64,000 bases of DNA, from contig JAAVTG010001003.1 in assembly GCA_011947345.1 (NCBI GenBank), positions 372,001 through 436,000 on the forward strand, written 5' to 3'. Shown here one piece after another: positions 11,471 through 23,700 of the stretch (positions within the stretch are counted from its first letter, which is position 1; every line of letters begins with the position of its first letter). The notes under the pieces are model-generated. The model saw only the letters and a list, made by a program, of their open reading frames with translations, ran no database searches and was not told the origin of the DNA. A program made the position numbers and the translations under genes. Source of the DNA: Phytophthora quininea (Eukaryota > Oomycota > Peronosporomycetes > Peronosporales > Peronosporaceae).

Positions 11471-12547
11471 TTAATGCTTGTTCTCCAGCAGATACAAGAG
11501 GAAGGACGCGCTCGACAGCTTGACAGCGCAGTTCACACGGTCCAGATCGTGACCGCCTTCCACAAGTCCCCAGTTGTTGATCTGGAACTCTTCCTCCAAA
11601 CGGCAAATGTCCATGGCTTCCTTAGCCGTCAGGTGCCGCTTGAAAATTGCCACTGCAGTGATGAGAGACTGCAGCAAGAAAACAGAAAAAAATGTCCAAA
11701 GAAAACGACATGAGCGACACTAGTAATCGCTATTCCGCCAACCCTTTTTCGTACCTTGCACTCCTTTGTGAGAGTCCGCATCGCCGTCAGCTCAAAGTCG
11801 TTCAGCTGAAACAAAACAGCATCGCATCATTAGCATGACCACCGATAGACCGCAACCGCAGTAGTCCGACTGACCAACCTTTTCAAGGTATGAACGGACG
11901 TTGTCCACAAGATGCTCGTCATGCATCAGTCGATCGATGCTACCGTGACTCACGTCCACCTCTCCTTCGAACGTATCCGAGAACCACTTGCGGACAGGCT
12001 TCCACTTCTTCTGCTGCAGCGCTACGAGCTTGTCCTGCTGGTCGGCGGTGACCTGGTAGCACACTGTGTCCGTGTGCAGGTAGTGCATCATTTCATCAAT
12101 GGTCTCCTTGCTGCTGGAGGTGAAAACCATGTCTAGTGCAGTAGAGGCCAGCGTCATGATGGGCATAGTGGCTGGGCGGATGTCGTGGCTCTGGGCGTCC
12201 CATTCATGAGCTACAGCGTACGCCATGGCGCGTGTGGGCAGCCGCACGGGTTGCTGGCGTGGCGTCTTGACCGTCTTGCCGTCCAGCGTCACTGCGTAGA
12301 GCTTGCGAGCTTCTCCGCCGTCCTGCGCCTGCTCCTCCACGTCCTTGACGCCCACGTCCTTGTAGAACCTCAGGACACCGGTGATCTTCGGGCCTGCAGC
12401 GCGTTAACGAGCGGTTAGAATGGGTACAGCGGCAGTGGAGGAGGTTTATAACATACCGGCAATGCCACCGGCACCAGCTTTCGCCGAGAAGGCGCGCCGC
12501 GACGTCGCCACGAGCGTCGCGAGCTGTCGTCCAGAGCTGAGCATCAT
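11471..12547 (-). CDS. ATPAF2: Mitochondrial ATP synthase F1 assembly factor ATP12
   Basis: ATP12 binds the F1 alpha subunit in the mitochondrial matrix and prevents its aggregation before the alpha3beta3 hexamer forms. Exon 1 (12547-12457) encodes an Arg/Ser/Ala-rich presequence (MMLSSGRQLATLVATSRRAF). Exon 2 starts at 12393 with FYKDVGVKDVEE. The conserved ATP12 core follows: VTLDGKTVKTP, AYAVAHEWDAQ, MPIMTLASTALDMV and LHTDTVCYQV. Two further exons carry LNDFELTAMRTLTKECKS and the C-terminal WGLVEGGHDLDRVNCAVKLS region, ending at 11471. All introns are 50-90 bp GT..AG. It diverges from RPB4 with only 80 bp between start codons. Confidence 0.95.
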
Positions 12548-12627
12548 GGACCCCACGCCCGACAGGTTATGTCTAAAGAGAGGTTTGGTATGAGGAAAGA
12601 GAGTTATAGGTTAATTCAGTTGCAAAC
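12548..12627. promoter_or_regulatory. Very short bidirectional promoter, ATP12 and RPB4
   Basis: Only 80 bp separate the ATG of ATP12 (minus) from that of RPB4 (plus). Transcription of both genes must start within this gap or inside the opposite gene's leader. No recognised core element is visible. The shared-promoter reading rests on spacing alone. Confidence 0.45.
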
Positions 12628-13271
12628 ATGTCGGCCAACCCGCAGCACGTGGTGGACACTGAGGACGCGGCGGAGCTCAACCTGGGCGACGACTTCCGCA
12701 ACGAGACGTGTCTGTCGAACGCCGAGGTGGCCGTCATTCTGGAGAAGCAAAGTCCGACTACGAGACGCAGGAGAAGCAGCTCACCAAGTGCGTCAACCTC
12801 ATCATGACTTGGCTATTTGATCGTGTCTTCCCAGTTGCTCACTGCTGTGTTCATTGTGGCTGCATCTACGTTATTGTCATTGCCAGTGTGTTCCAGAAGA
12901 CATACTCCTACGTGCAGCGCTTCAGCGGCACCAAAGACCCCGTAGCCAACCAGGCCTCAGTCACGGAGCTCCGCGAGTACGTGGCAAGACGAATCCTTCG
13001 TTAGTAGAGATATAATTGAGAGACTAATGATTTTGCCATTGCTGCTACGCACAGGGCTTTGATGTCGCTGGCGTTCCAGCGTGAGGAGGACGGCGAGAAG
13101 GTCGAGTACCGTCTGGAGGAGTTCGAGATCGCGTGTCTGTCCAACCTGAACCCGGAGGAGGTCGAGGAGGCTGTGGCATTGATCCCCAGTCTCCACAAGC
13201 GCTTCGCCGAGGACGAGATCGAAGAGATTTTGGGCATTGTGTCTCGCACGGCCGCACGCATGTTCGGCTGA
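12628..13271 (+). CDS. POLR2D: RNA polymerase II subunit RPB4, copy A
   Basis: Rpb4 pairs with Rpb7 to form the stalk of RNA polymerase II, acting in initiation and in mRNA export and decay. Exon 1 encodes MSANPQHVVDTEDAAELNLG then CLSNAEVAVILEKQ. Exon 2 is VFQKTYSYVQRFSGTKDP with VTELRE. Exon 3 carries the HRDC-like helical domain (EIACLSNLNPEEVEEAVALI and ILGIVSRTAARMFG) to the stop at 13271. Splice junctions are in phase (AA|T and GA|G codons). Near 12752 'caaagtcc' lacks one A: with AAAA the frame reads EKQKSDYETQEKQ, as written it fails. A second, diverged RPB4 lies at 14985-15567, beyond a helicase gene. Confidence 0.93.
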
Positions 13272-13371
13272 GCTTTAGAAGACATTTCGCTACGCAACCT
13301 ATAACTGAAATGCAAAACCCAACATATCACACGTCGCAGATTTGCTTACCTCGGAGCACCATTGAGCAAAA

Positions 13372-14893
13372 ATGATCGAGCGTGCTTACGTACCGCGGCG
13401 GAAGCGGCGGCGTACAGAGTCCTCACCGCCTACCGTTGAGTTCGCACCCTCTTCGTCTATTGCGAATGCACCTGTCGATCCAGTGGCGGAGCAGGAAGCG
13501 GCGTGGGCTCGTCAAGAGCGAGGAATCGTCGTCGAAGGTGAAGGGTCCATCCCTGCTGCAATACTTGCTTTCGACGACCTCACGCTGTCTACAAAGACGC
13601 TTGCAGTGCTGCAATCGCGTGGTGTGGCGACTCCGTCGGCCGTCCAAGCCAAGCTCTCCCCTGTGTATTTCAGGGACGGGATGTGATCGCTCTAGCCCCT
13701 ACTGGAAGTGGCAAGACACTTTGCTACATTCTGCCGATACTCAAGTTGCTCCAACAGTCGAGCCAAGTACAGCCTGGCTTTCTCCAGTATCCTCCTATGC
13801 CTATGGTTATTTATCCGGCTGCACCTAGTGCATTGGTGGTTGTCCCTACAAGAGAGCTGGTGGATCAAGTGGTGCAGGATCTGTCTGGGTTCTTCCTGGG
13901 CTCGTTAAATGCACCAGTTGTTGGTATCTGCGGTGGTATTCCGTTGGAACAGCAAGCTCAGCAGCTTCGATGTCATGCAAGTGGAACCTTCGCGGTGGTT
14001 GCTACCCCGGGAAGACTGCTGCATCTTGTTCAGTATCGTGTTGACGTGCTGTCGCTTGCAAACGTTGCGTTGGTCGTGGTCGACGAAGTGGATCGAGTGT
14101 TGCAAGTGCCACAAATGGAGACGCAGCTACAGCAGATTCTTCAGGTCGCCAATACGGCGGCCCGCCAAACCATGCTGCTCTCTGCTACAATGCCTGCTTT
14201 CTTACCGCGACTAGCACGTTCCGCAGTGCTACGACCCGTGACGATCCATGTCAACGAAGCCGTCATGCCAACTAAAGAGCCGTCTCATTCGCTTAAGAAG
14301 ATTCCGCAGCCAATCCTAGCGCTGGCAACCGCGTCAAAGGTGACGCACGACGTCCAATTCATGCGTTCGGTTGACAAGACCACTCGGCTTCTTCGCGTGT
14401 TACGCTCAACAAAGTATCCACCAGTGCTGGTATTTTGCAACTCTCGATCCAGCGTGGAGCGTGTAGCTCGCTTGCTTCGCAGTGAACAGTTTCACGTGGC
14501 ACCACTGCATGGCGGTCAATCACAAAGTTATCGTACGCAGGCGCTGCGTGCTTTCCGAGCTGGATATGTGGATGTTCTGGTTGCGACGGATCTTGCTTCG
14601 CGGGGACTCGACCTGCCAGGTGTCGAACATGTTATTTGTTCGACATGCCTCTCGCTATCGAAGATTATGTACACCGTTGTGGACGTACAGGTCGACATCC
14701 TGGTGGGGATACTGGCGGTGAAGACGTGCCCGGGAAGGCCACATCCTTCCTCACCCACGAGTGTTCTATCACCGCAGAACTTAAGCAAGTGCTTCTCGCC
14801 ACAGGTCAATCAGTGCCTCGAGAGTTAGAGCTCCCAAGAGTTTTTCAACTGCCATCCACCCAGCTCAGGAACTGCAGTAAAAAAGTAACGTAA
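13372..14893 (+). CDS. DEAD-box-type RNA helicase, DDX41/DDX59-like, two frame breaks
   Basis: ATP-dependent RNA remodelling enzyme. Seen motifs in order: Q-motif region (TPSAVQAK), motif I APTGSGKT, motif Ia PTRELVDQ, GG (CGGIPL), TPGR, motif II as DEVD instead of DEAD, motif III SAT, motif IV VLVFCNSR, motif V ATDLASRGLDLPG, and motif VI HRCGRTGR. The N-terminus is short and basic (PRRKRRRTE). The frame breaks near 13673 ('tttcagggacgg', where one extra C restores FQGRDVIALAP) and near 14640 (one missing T in 'tgttcgac' separates GVEHVI from FDMPLAIEDYVHR). Motif IV-VI spacing and the SHDVQ-like 'THDVQFMRS' resemble DDX41/DDX59. The subfamily is not settled. It lies between two RPB4 genes on the same strand. 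Confidence 0.85.
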
Positions 14894-14984
14894 ACGATAC
14901 AGTGGCGAAGTTGGGACGGTGCAAGAGCGTCGGCAGAAATCAAAAAGAAGGATTTCTAAACGCAGTGTCTTTCCGAGGGCTTTA

Positions 14985-15567
14985 ATGGAGGCGAAGGATG
15001 CTGCGGTGCTCAACTTGGGCGCAGACTTTTCCGAAGATGCTTGTTTATCGAACGCCGAGGTGGCGGTTATCCTGGACAAGCAGAAAACCAACTATGAGGA
15101 CCAGAAAAAGCATTTCACCAGGTTCGATCATTTCGATGCTGCTCGCACTTTAACCTGCTTATCGCTGGTTATGTGTCTGCAGAGTGTTCGAGAAGACTTC
15201 CTCCTATGTAACGCGATTCACGGGAACGAAGGACCCTGTGGCTAACCAGGCCTCTATAGTTGAGCTTCGCGAGTACGATCTTCGTTTCGATATAGTGTTG
15301 CTGCGAAAATGCATTCACCTTTGCATTCCAACCTGCAGAGCTCTGACGGAAGTCGCGTTTTGCTGCGAAGACAACGGAGAGGTTGTTGAACACCGCTTGG
15401 AGCAGTTTGAGATTGCTTGCCTGACCAACCTGAACCCCGAAGACACCGAGGAAGCTGTTGCGCTGATTCCAAGTCTCTCAATGCGCTTTACGGACCAAGA
15501 AATCGAGGAGATTATCAGCATCATCTCACGGACAACGGCGCGCATGTTCGGTGGAGCTAAAGCATGA
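14985..15567 (+). CDS. RNA polymerase II subunit RPB4, copy B (diverged paralogue)
   Basis: Three exons with the same intron positions and phases as copy A: MEAKDAAVLNLGADFSEDAC then LSNAEVAVILDKQKTNYEDQ; VFEKTSSYVTRFTGTKDPVA; and a C-terminal part with EIACLTNLNPEDTEEAVALI and ISIISRTTARMFGGAKA. Unlike copy A its frame is intact. It lacks the first ~12 residues of copy A and has numerous substitutions, so it is an old duplicate rather than an assembly artefact. It could be an alternative Pol II stalk subunit or a stage-specific version; RPC17 (the Pol III homologue) is less likely because of its closeness to copy A. The next gene, on the opposite strand, ends 75 bp away. Confidence 0.9.
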
Positions 15568-15641
15568 CTGATAAAAGTATTGCTGGGATTAAAACGGAAC
15601 TGTATGACATTTTGGGAAGCATTTTGTTGACCACCGCAAGC

Positions 15642-17196
15642 CTATACTTCGTACTCTCGGAAACTCTTGATCAGCGTCATCACCTGGTCGCCAGCAAACC
15701 GGCCAAGTGCTCCACGGGCCACACCCAATTCAGAGAATCTGGTTACACTGTCCGTCAACGGACCAGCGGCGACATTTTCAGGCTCGCCAGCGCCCTCAGT
15801 GTGCTGCAATTGCTTATAAGCAGTTCCGGCCCGCGAGATGGCGAAGGGCACGGGTTCAAACGTATGATCTCCATACTTTACAGGCGTCGTGTGGTCACCT
15901 GTGACTACAATAGTCACTTCGTCGCTGTCGTCCCCGCACTGCGCGTGAATACCTTCCAAGAGCTTCGTGATCATTTCATCAGCTCGCTCAATGAAGTGCA
16001 CCTTTTTGGCCACGTCGCGGTCGTGACCGGCGTCGTCCACAGCTTTAACGTGAACAAAACCAAAATCATACTCGTCACACTTCAGTAGCTCCAGCGCTGT
16101 CTCCGCCTTAGATAGGAGGTTCGTGTGGTAGTCTCCGGTCGCTCCGGGGCCGTAGCAATTTCAAAACCCAGCGACATACCCAGACCCGCAATGATACAGG
16201 TTGGAGCGATCATGAAAGGGCTGAGTCCGTGCATTTCGGTGAAAGTTGGCACGTCAATTCGCTCTCCAGGTCCGCGAAGTAGCACAACGTTCGCAGGAGG
16301 CTTGCCTTCGGCTTCTCGCGCCTTGTTGATCGGGTGGGTCGACAAACGCTCATGGATCGCGTTCGACACAGCATTGAGCACTTTGCTCGAGTGCGCAGCT
16401 TCAGGCGAATCGTTCAGCGGCTCAGACGTCACCAAAGGCAGGCTGAACCATCAAAACCAAGGAATATATAAGTTATAATGCCATCGCGTAGAAATATCAA
16501 ACGACGTACTTGTCCTTCAGCGGATCCGTGCCGGTCATTTTATCGCAGAGTCCAGGTCCCTTGAACACGATGCCACAGCGGTGCTCCGTGGCATATTTCG
16601 TAGCCACAACCAGCCCCGGGAACTCTGGTAATGTTAGTCCATCCAGGAAGGAGCATAGATCGATCCCCCACGCCGGGAAATTGCGGTCCACACGTCGTCT
16701 CGTCACGATCGTCTGGCCGTTCGCGTCTTCTTGCACTGTAGCAAAATTGCATTTGAAAGCGACGTCTCCTTTGTTCATTGGCAGTCCAGCTCCCATCGCT
16801 TCAAACGACCCACGGCCGCGGTAGTGACTGCAGCAATAAAAACTATCAGTGCATGATACAGCAAAACTTGCTATTAATTCTGTTGCGCACACAAAGGGGT
16901 TGTAGCCCATGATGGACATGTGCGCGGTATCGCTACCGCACGCGTAGCCTGGCTCCACAGGATCCATGAGCCCCGTGAGTCCTCCGTCTACAAAGCATCC
17001 AAGAGCAGAACCCAAGCAGCAACAGATGTCAACGATGTGATATGCGGCTGAAGCAGCGATAGGAAGGCAGCCCACAGGCAATCGCATCCATAGCCGGCGT
17101 CTTGGCCGCCTCGAGAGGCGTCTGCTGGCCCAGCTCCTGCAGAGAGACGTCCGCAAGTCCGTCGATAAGCACGAACACCACCGCTCTTTTCTTCAT
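15642..17196 (-). CDS. 2,3-bisphosphoglycerate-independent phosphoglycerate mutase, archaeal (ApgM) type
   Basis: Interconverts 3- and 2-phosphoglycerate in glycolysis; alkaline phosphatase superfamily with a metal site. Exon 1 starts MKKRAVVFVLIDGLADVSLQ, containing the metal-binding DG and the family's TPLEAAKTPAMDAIA. Later exons carry DPVEPGYACGSDTAHMSIMG, then YRGRGSFEAMGAGLPM, then NVVLLRGPGERIDVPTF, and finally the VDDAGHDRD and TGDHTTPVKYGDHTFEP metal ligands. Introns at ~16970-17090, ~16830-16895 and ~16440-16510 are in phase. One frame break near 16147: adding a C to CCCC gives TAPGATGDYHTNLLSKAETA. This lineage is distinct from the usual eukaryotic cofactor-dependent PGM and the bacterial/plant iPGM. 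Confidence 0.92.
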
Positions 17197-17843
17197 GACA
17201 CTATTTTGGATTCTGATACAACTGAGGCACGCGTATCCGCCTTAAGTACGATTTTGAGGGTACCATTTGAATGCATGCGGTTGTCCACGTGGACATACCT
17301 CGGCTGGTTTCAATATCTTGCAATAAAATTGCAATTGTTGTTTGGAAGTTGGAAGCGATGGAAATGCGCTTTGGCATCTCCACCGCTTCCATTGAAAACG
17401 TGTGTAAGTAGCACAGTGCTACGAGCTTTTGGCGTTTTGGTCGAGATGTCTGCAGACGATGGAGAACGTCAGCGACACCAGACTCGACGACACCCGGCGC
17501 TACGAAGACCTGGCTGGGATCGTCGTTTCTTCACTCTTCTTCTTGGTCAAGTGGAGTTGCAGTGGAGTACCCAGGCTTCTTTGATTTTTATTTGCGTTTG
17601 TTTCTTTTGGGCTTCCATCTTCACCTTCTGCTCTTGTGGCTTTTCTTCTTTATCTGCATCTGCTAGAAGAACATGCAGTGGCTGCAGCAAACAATCATTG
17701 ACAGAGGGGTGAAATCAGAGCAGGATGCAGAGCAGTTCGGGTGGAGTTGTCCATGTCGACCGGCCTTGATTGTCGAGTGAAAAGGAAGCTCGGACTCTTC
17801 TCGCCGACGACACACGAAACTCAGCGCTCAGCCTGCCGAAAAA
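17197..17843. other. Intergenic region with one weak small open frame
   Basis: This stretch of about 650 bp lies between the phosphoglycerate mutase start and the SR-protein stop. The left part should hold the mutase promoter, the right part the SR-protein 3'UTR. Several overlapping short frames at 17459-17710 encode hydrophobic residues in more than one frame because the DNA is T-rich, so coding evidence is weak. Confidence 0.4.
17459..17584 (+). CDS. Possible small membrane protein (41 residues), doubtful
   Basis: From the ATG at 17459 the frame reads MENVSDTRLDDTRRYEDLAG then IVVSSLFFLVKWSCSG, a polar N-terminus followed by a hydrophobic helix ending in Lys-Trp. The shape is reminiscent of the start of small ER proteins such as Asterix, but the rest of that family is not found downstream in any frame. 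Given the base losses elsewhere in the window, the true frame may continue differently. It may also be non-coding. Confidence 0.2.
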   Translation: MENVSDTRLDDTRRYEDLAGIVVSSLFFLVKWSCSGVPRLL

Positions 17844-18777
<934 letters not shown>

Positions 18778-19595
18778 AGTCTCTTCCGATCACGTCGCTT
18801 TGCCGGTGCGTTTGGTTGCCTTTTGGCTCGGAGTTTGCAGTGTGGGTTTTCCCCCACCAGCCAACCACCAACCGAAGGCGTTTTTATATATTCTCGCTCT
18901 TGACCAATCAGAAGAAATGTGTATATTTCGTCGGCTGATCGAAAAAAGTTGGTATAAACACTATTGATAAAGTGCGCTGGAAAAAGAGTCCTTACCCAGC
19001 AGACCCAAGACACTGTTTCAGTATGTTTCAACTCGGCTGGATTTCATGAACACCATGAGCACGGAAAACGTTATTCTCTTGTCAAGTAACTTTGCTTTCC
19101 TTGCTGAGAAGAGCTTGGTCAACCAACTCCAACCTGGCAATGACATCACCTCAGAATCCTCAGGGCACATTTCCTCTTCATAAACTTCAAAGGAATCATC
19201 GTTAAAACTGTCAACAACGCAACGCATCCAAACAGACAGAGCGACCCTGGTATGCTTAAGCAATACGTAGTATGTCTGTCGTCATCACCAGCAAACCAAA
19301 CGAACTGTCGCCGATGTGGCTGTGTGCATTCAATTTGAGTTCGTCGTCCATAATAGCTCGTATCTTATCTGGAACTTGTCCTGTCAACAGGAACATCACT
19401 ACTAAGCCAGCGATCATCACTTCTGGCACCTTTAATCTTCTTCTGGAGTTCCCAAACGTACTGATCATCCTCCATCTTCATCTCCCAGTTCCGATCTCTA
19501 TCCAGGTTAATGGCTTCATCGCTGCCATGGAGAAGCAGCTAGATCAAACACATACATCAAAACAACTGTACGTCGAAATTTCCTGTGCAATTTAC
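18778..19595. other. Intergenic region with unassigned minus-strand frames
   Basis: This ~820-bp stretch holds the SR-protein promoter (near 18780-18960, with an AT-rich TTTTTATATATT at ~18880) and the 3' flank of GOSR1. On the minus strand, 19018-19540 contains several short open frames, for example MKMEDDQYVWELQKKIKG and the segment DDELKLNAHSHIGDSSFG. They do not join into a gene I recognise and are interrupted by stops, so they may be a decayed gene or chance. Confidence 0.35.
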
Positions 19596-20613
19596 TTAAA
19601 TCTTAGACAACACCACCCACCACAGCGTAAAGCAGATGCAGCCGGCGATCACCAGCGCCAGAATGGTGTTGTTGCGCATCTTTTGCGGCGGATCTGCTCC
19701 ACGAGCGTGTTGATGCCGGCAAACGAGCCCCCAGAGTGGCCACCTTGCCGTGAGACGACGTAAACTGTCGACGTTGGTTCTCCAACGCATTCTTGGTAGC
19801 CATCGCTTGCCTGCACGCCACCAGAATTAGAGCGCGACCACGATAGACGAGAGGAAAGCAAGAAAACCGTACTCGATGATACTGCTCGTCATCGATCGGG
19901 ACGAGTCCACTGCGCGGCGCTCGTTCAGCAGCGAGTCCATCTCTGCATCCTCCGAGTGGCCATTGTGCACTCTAAAAGCAAATGAATTTCATCAGACAAT
20001 AATCCTATGTGGAGATGTTTAGTATCAGCAGCAGCCCACCTGCTGCCAAAAGCTTCTGGGCATCGCGTTTATCCTGCAACGAGCTCTGTTCGGTAATCAC
20101 GGTCAGCAACGAACCCACCTAACGACAGCTCCACACCTTACCGTCGAGCGGCGGAACTCCGTGTTGAAGTCGAAATAGAGCTCTCTGTAGCGCTGCAGCA
20201 TGGCGTCCTGTGCCTTCACTGACGTCTTGTTCACGTGCACGTTCATCTCGTCGATCGTATCTGACAACTGACACACACAGCCCCGTTAGGTCGCCTCTTC
20301 TGCTTCGTTGTCGGTATAATCTGCCATCTCACCGATGCCAGCGCATTCTCGATATCCACAGCCAGCTCCCTCTCGTCCGCTGTCTCCTCCGGCGGATTTT
20401 CTAATCCATTGCACCGACAAAATAGTCAAAGCCTCTTCAAGCAGGTAGGTTAACTATTACACACTGCCCCACCTTCGTCATACGCTGCTGCGGAGCTGCG
20501 TGCCAGCGCTCTGCTCACAGCCGTATACGCAGCCACTTTGTCCTCGAGCGTGCGCTCGGCCGCACGCGCAGCACCCTCAAGTCCTCCCACGATCGGGTCG
20601 TTGTCTGCATCAT
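19596..20613 (-). CDS. GOSR1: Golgi Qb-SNARE GOS28/GOSR1, frame broken in places
   Basis: Tail-anchored SNARE for ER-Golgi and intra-Golgi fusion. Six or more exons. The start MMQTTTRSWEDLR plus GAARAAERTLEDKVAAYTAV aligns with the GOSR1 N-terminus (SWEDLR…) once one G is restored in AGGGTG near 20566. Next come NPPEETADERELAVDIENAL, SDTIDEMNVHVNKTSVKAQD with MLQRYRELYFDFNTEFRRST, and SLLNERRAVDSSRSMTSSII. The SNARE helix is AMATKNALENQRRQFTSSHG, followed by the tail anchor NNTILALVIAGCICFTLWWV to the stop at 19596. Two further one-base losses lie near 19732 (G run) and 19683 (A run). It diverges from HEATR5 with about 100 bp between starts. Confidence 0.88.
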
Positions 20614-20715
20614 CTTCTTTGCCAGGAAACGTGTTTTCTTAAATATGAAATAGCACAAATAAATGCAGCTCTAGATCTTTTTGCCGTTTGTATCGAATCT
20701 GCACTCGAAGGCAAC
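20614..20715. promoter_or_regulatory. Bidirectional promoter between GOSR1 and HEATR5
   Basis: About 100 bp of AT-richer DNA separates the two divergent start codons (GOSR1 at 20613, HEATR5 at 20716). It contains an AT-rich TTTCTTAAATATGAAATAG segment near 20636-20654. Both products act in Golgi/endosome trafficking, so shared control is plausible, but nothing beyond spacing supports it. Confidence 0.4.
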
Positions 20716-23700
20716 ATGAAGGGAGCAGCAAGGCGCTTGGCGGCCGCCGTGGAGGCCATGCGTGCCGGGGAGGCTCTGCCGTCGAGCAGCAGACGCAGCA
20801 GCGCGAGCTCATCCAGGCGCTCATCTCCCTACAGCGACTGTGGAAACCAGAGCTGCTGACGAACCCGACGCCGTTCAAGAAACGCAGTAGCAAGAGCAAC
20901 GCGGCGCTGTTCCAGTTGCTGCTGGCCACACTGATGGTCTACAGCGGAGGAGGCGCCAACTCATCGGGATCTGGCGCTGCTGGGGCGCTGCAGGTCCCAT
21001 GGGCGTCACTCTGACGTCGTCCAGCCCAAACACCTCGGAGATCGTACACCGCCTCGCGTGCGACTTGTTGGTGCGCTCCTTCGACTTCTCCGTGGTGCCG
21101 GCGATCAACGACAATCTACTCTCGAAGAATACGTCGCTATATGTGAAGGTGTCCCTGGTGATGGTGGTGTGTCGTCTACAACTGCAGGACGCGCTGCAGT
21201 TCCTGCCAGATGCGATGGCGCTGACGAGTAAGAATATCAGATCCGCAGACTACTATTTGAAGCAGTCTCTATTGGAGAGCGTGACACATGCTCTGGAAGG
21301 GGACTCCAACAGACTTGCGGTGTTCCACGCTGAAGCTCTAAAGATTGTGGCCAAGAGCTACCAAGATAAGACTCCTGAAGTGAGGATCGCGGCGGCCAAA
21401 CTGCTTCAAGTGGTGGCAGAACGGACGACGGTGGCTGTTACATTAGCGGGCAGTGGATCGAGTGGTGCGAGTGGGAGTCAAGCTGGTAGTGCCGGTGGGA
21501 GTAGTGGTGGAGGGAAACGCTGGCAGTGGATCTGCTGCAACCCCCAATAGTGGAGGAAATAGCAGTCAATCTGGGATCCAAGGCGTCTCTCTGGACGCAA
21601 TCCTGCAAGTTACTGCGAAAGGTATGGACGACGTTGCACCCGAAGCAAGGAGAGCGTACTCTGTGGTGGTCGGTGTGGTGCTTGCCAAATATGCTACGTC
21701 GTCAACGGGAGAAGCAGAAATTCAAACAGGCAGCGGAGATACGCCGACAACTAAAGCTGCTGATGAAGAAGCTGGTGGGCGAAATTCGTTTGAAAATGAC
21801 GGCACTCCTAAGCCCAAATTAGCGTTCAAGCTTCACGTTCCCGGCATGACGGCGATTAACTTGCCTCTTTCGCGTCGAAAAGCCGCAACACTCAACTTTT
21901 CCACTATCGCCAATGTTGTCCTGTATTTTAAGGATTTAGTGACGTCGAAGTACCTCTCGACCAATCCGAATCAAAGTCACGGAGGTATTCTCGCCTCCTT
22001 CGATTGCTTTGTGCAGTATGTTTGAGCGGCTGCCTCCAGATTCGATTGCCGAGGCCCAGCTTCAAGAAGTTGTGGAACCATGCCTCGCAATTCTTGATCA
22101 CCCGTTCGCGCTGGGAGATTTGACACGGGCGCGAAACGCTGTGGGATTTGTTCTGCGTTATGGAATTAATGAGTGCCTCACGGAACGGCAGCAAGAGGCA
22201 CTGCTAGCGACCTATCTGCAAAAACTTAAAGACGAAGGAAAGGCACCTGACCCAAACCACCACAAGATGCTCTCCATCTTGGTGGAACTGAGTCACATGT
22301 TCCATTCCATGGGCGAGGCCGCAGTAACTCATGCAGATGACGCTGGTGGCATGCTACAAGTGTTGCTTTGCCACGAAAAGCAAAGTGTGCGTTTTCAAGC
22401 TGCTGTTGCGTTGGCTTCGCTGGTTACAGCAATCCCGTATCGACTAAAATCTGTTCTAACGAGATGTATCGACGATCTTCGTGATACAGCGGCTTTTCTG
22501 TTAAATGGAGGCCCAGACACCGAGGAAATGCGGAACTCGGTATCCGTGGACGCAGCAGATGATGGAGAGGAAACAAATGATGGGCAAAGCAAGACCCATT
22601 TGTATGCCATTCAGGGCAGATCCACGGCAATTGCTCACATCCTTCGTGCCATTAAAGTGGAGGCCAAGAGTGGGTTATCAAAAGCCCTACTGGATGATGT
22701 TTACACGATATCAGAGGAGCTTGTTGAAAGTCAATTCCTAAACGAATGTGCAGATAGTATCTGGCTCACGTGTACGCGTGCTGGTTGGACTCTGGTGGGA
22801 AGTGTTGTTTCAATGAATGACGAACAGTGGATAACTACCAATTTGGAGAAACTCCTGAATCTTTGGCTGAAGTCCAGCGTCCTGCACAACCGTGAGTCAT
22901 CGCTGGAACTGCTGCGTATTGAAGCTGCAGTCATGGCGCTGAATAACTTTTTATGGAGTTATCAGAGCCTGTCAGAAGATTTGCGACGGACCCCGAAAAC
23001 GACGTCAACCTTCTGGCTAACCACGTTCTTCACGTTTATTTGATTGCAACGCAGGACACGCTCAGTAATCCTCTGAAGCGCCGCGGTCAAGTTGCGAGGT
23101 ACCGTGTGATAGGCTGGATCATCAATTGTTTCGCCATGCTGCCCCCAATTTACAGTGATTCTTATATTGTGCTATTGGATTTGGTTGCGGAGTTTACCAC
23201 GGGCCAGTCGCTGACGAATCTCCGGCATTCTTCTATAGAAACGGCGAAATCGACGTTTTTGCGAAATGTTCTTTCTTCCGAAGATAATGCGCTTGAGATG
23301 GTTGCACTGTCTCGGTTAGTTCCGGGGATTACCCATGCCCGTTATATTCGAGGGAGCTAAATCACACGCTTGGTCTTCAGCAACGTGAAAATGCATTAAC
23401 GGACACTGAGCTGGAGGTGCAATATCTAGACACCTTTTGGAGATCAGTGAAAGAAACACGTGCGCCAGATACAGTCTACAGGCGGGCAAGCTGCAGTCCA
23501 TTTACGTACGTTCGACTGGTCGATGCAAGCGTACTGTTGTTCGGTCGCCTTTTCCATTCCATACCAGAAGATTTACAGCTGCGGTGCCTCCAGCACTACG
23601 CTGGCGTCTTAACGGAAGTCCGCGCTGATTACGAGGTCAATGTGTGCTCCATGTTGCTTTCAGTGGTTTTGGAAGGGAAGCGTTTGGGGAAAACTGATAG

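Noticed and set aside
17459..17710. Asterix/WDR83OS (PAT complex) identity for the small membrane frame
   Set aside because: Only a weak resemblance at the first helix; the family's second half is missing in all frames.
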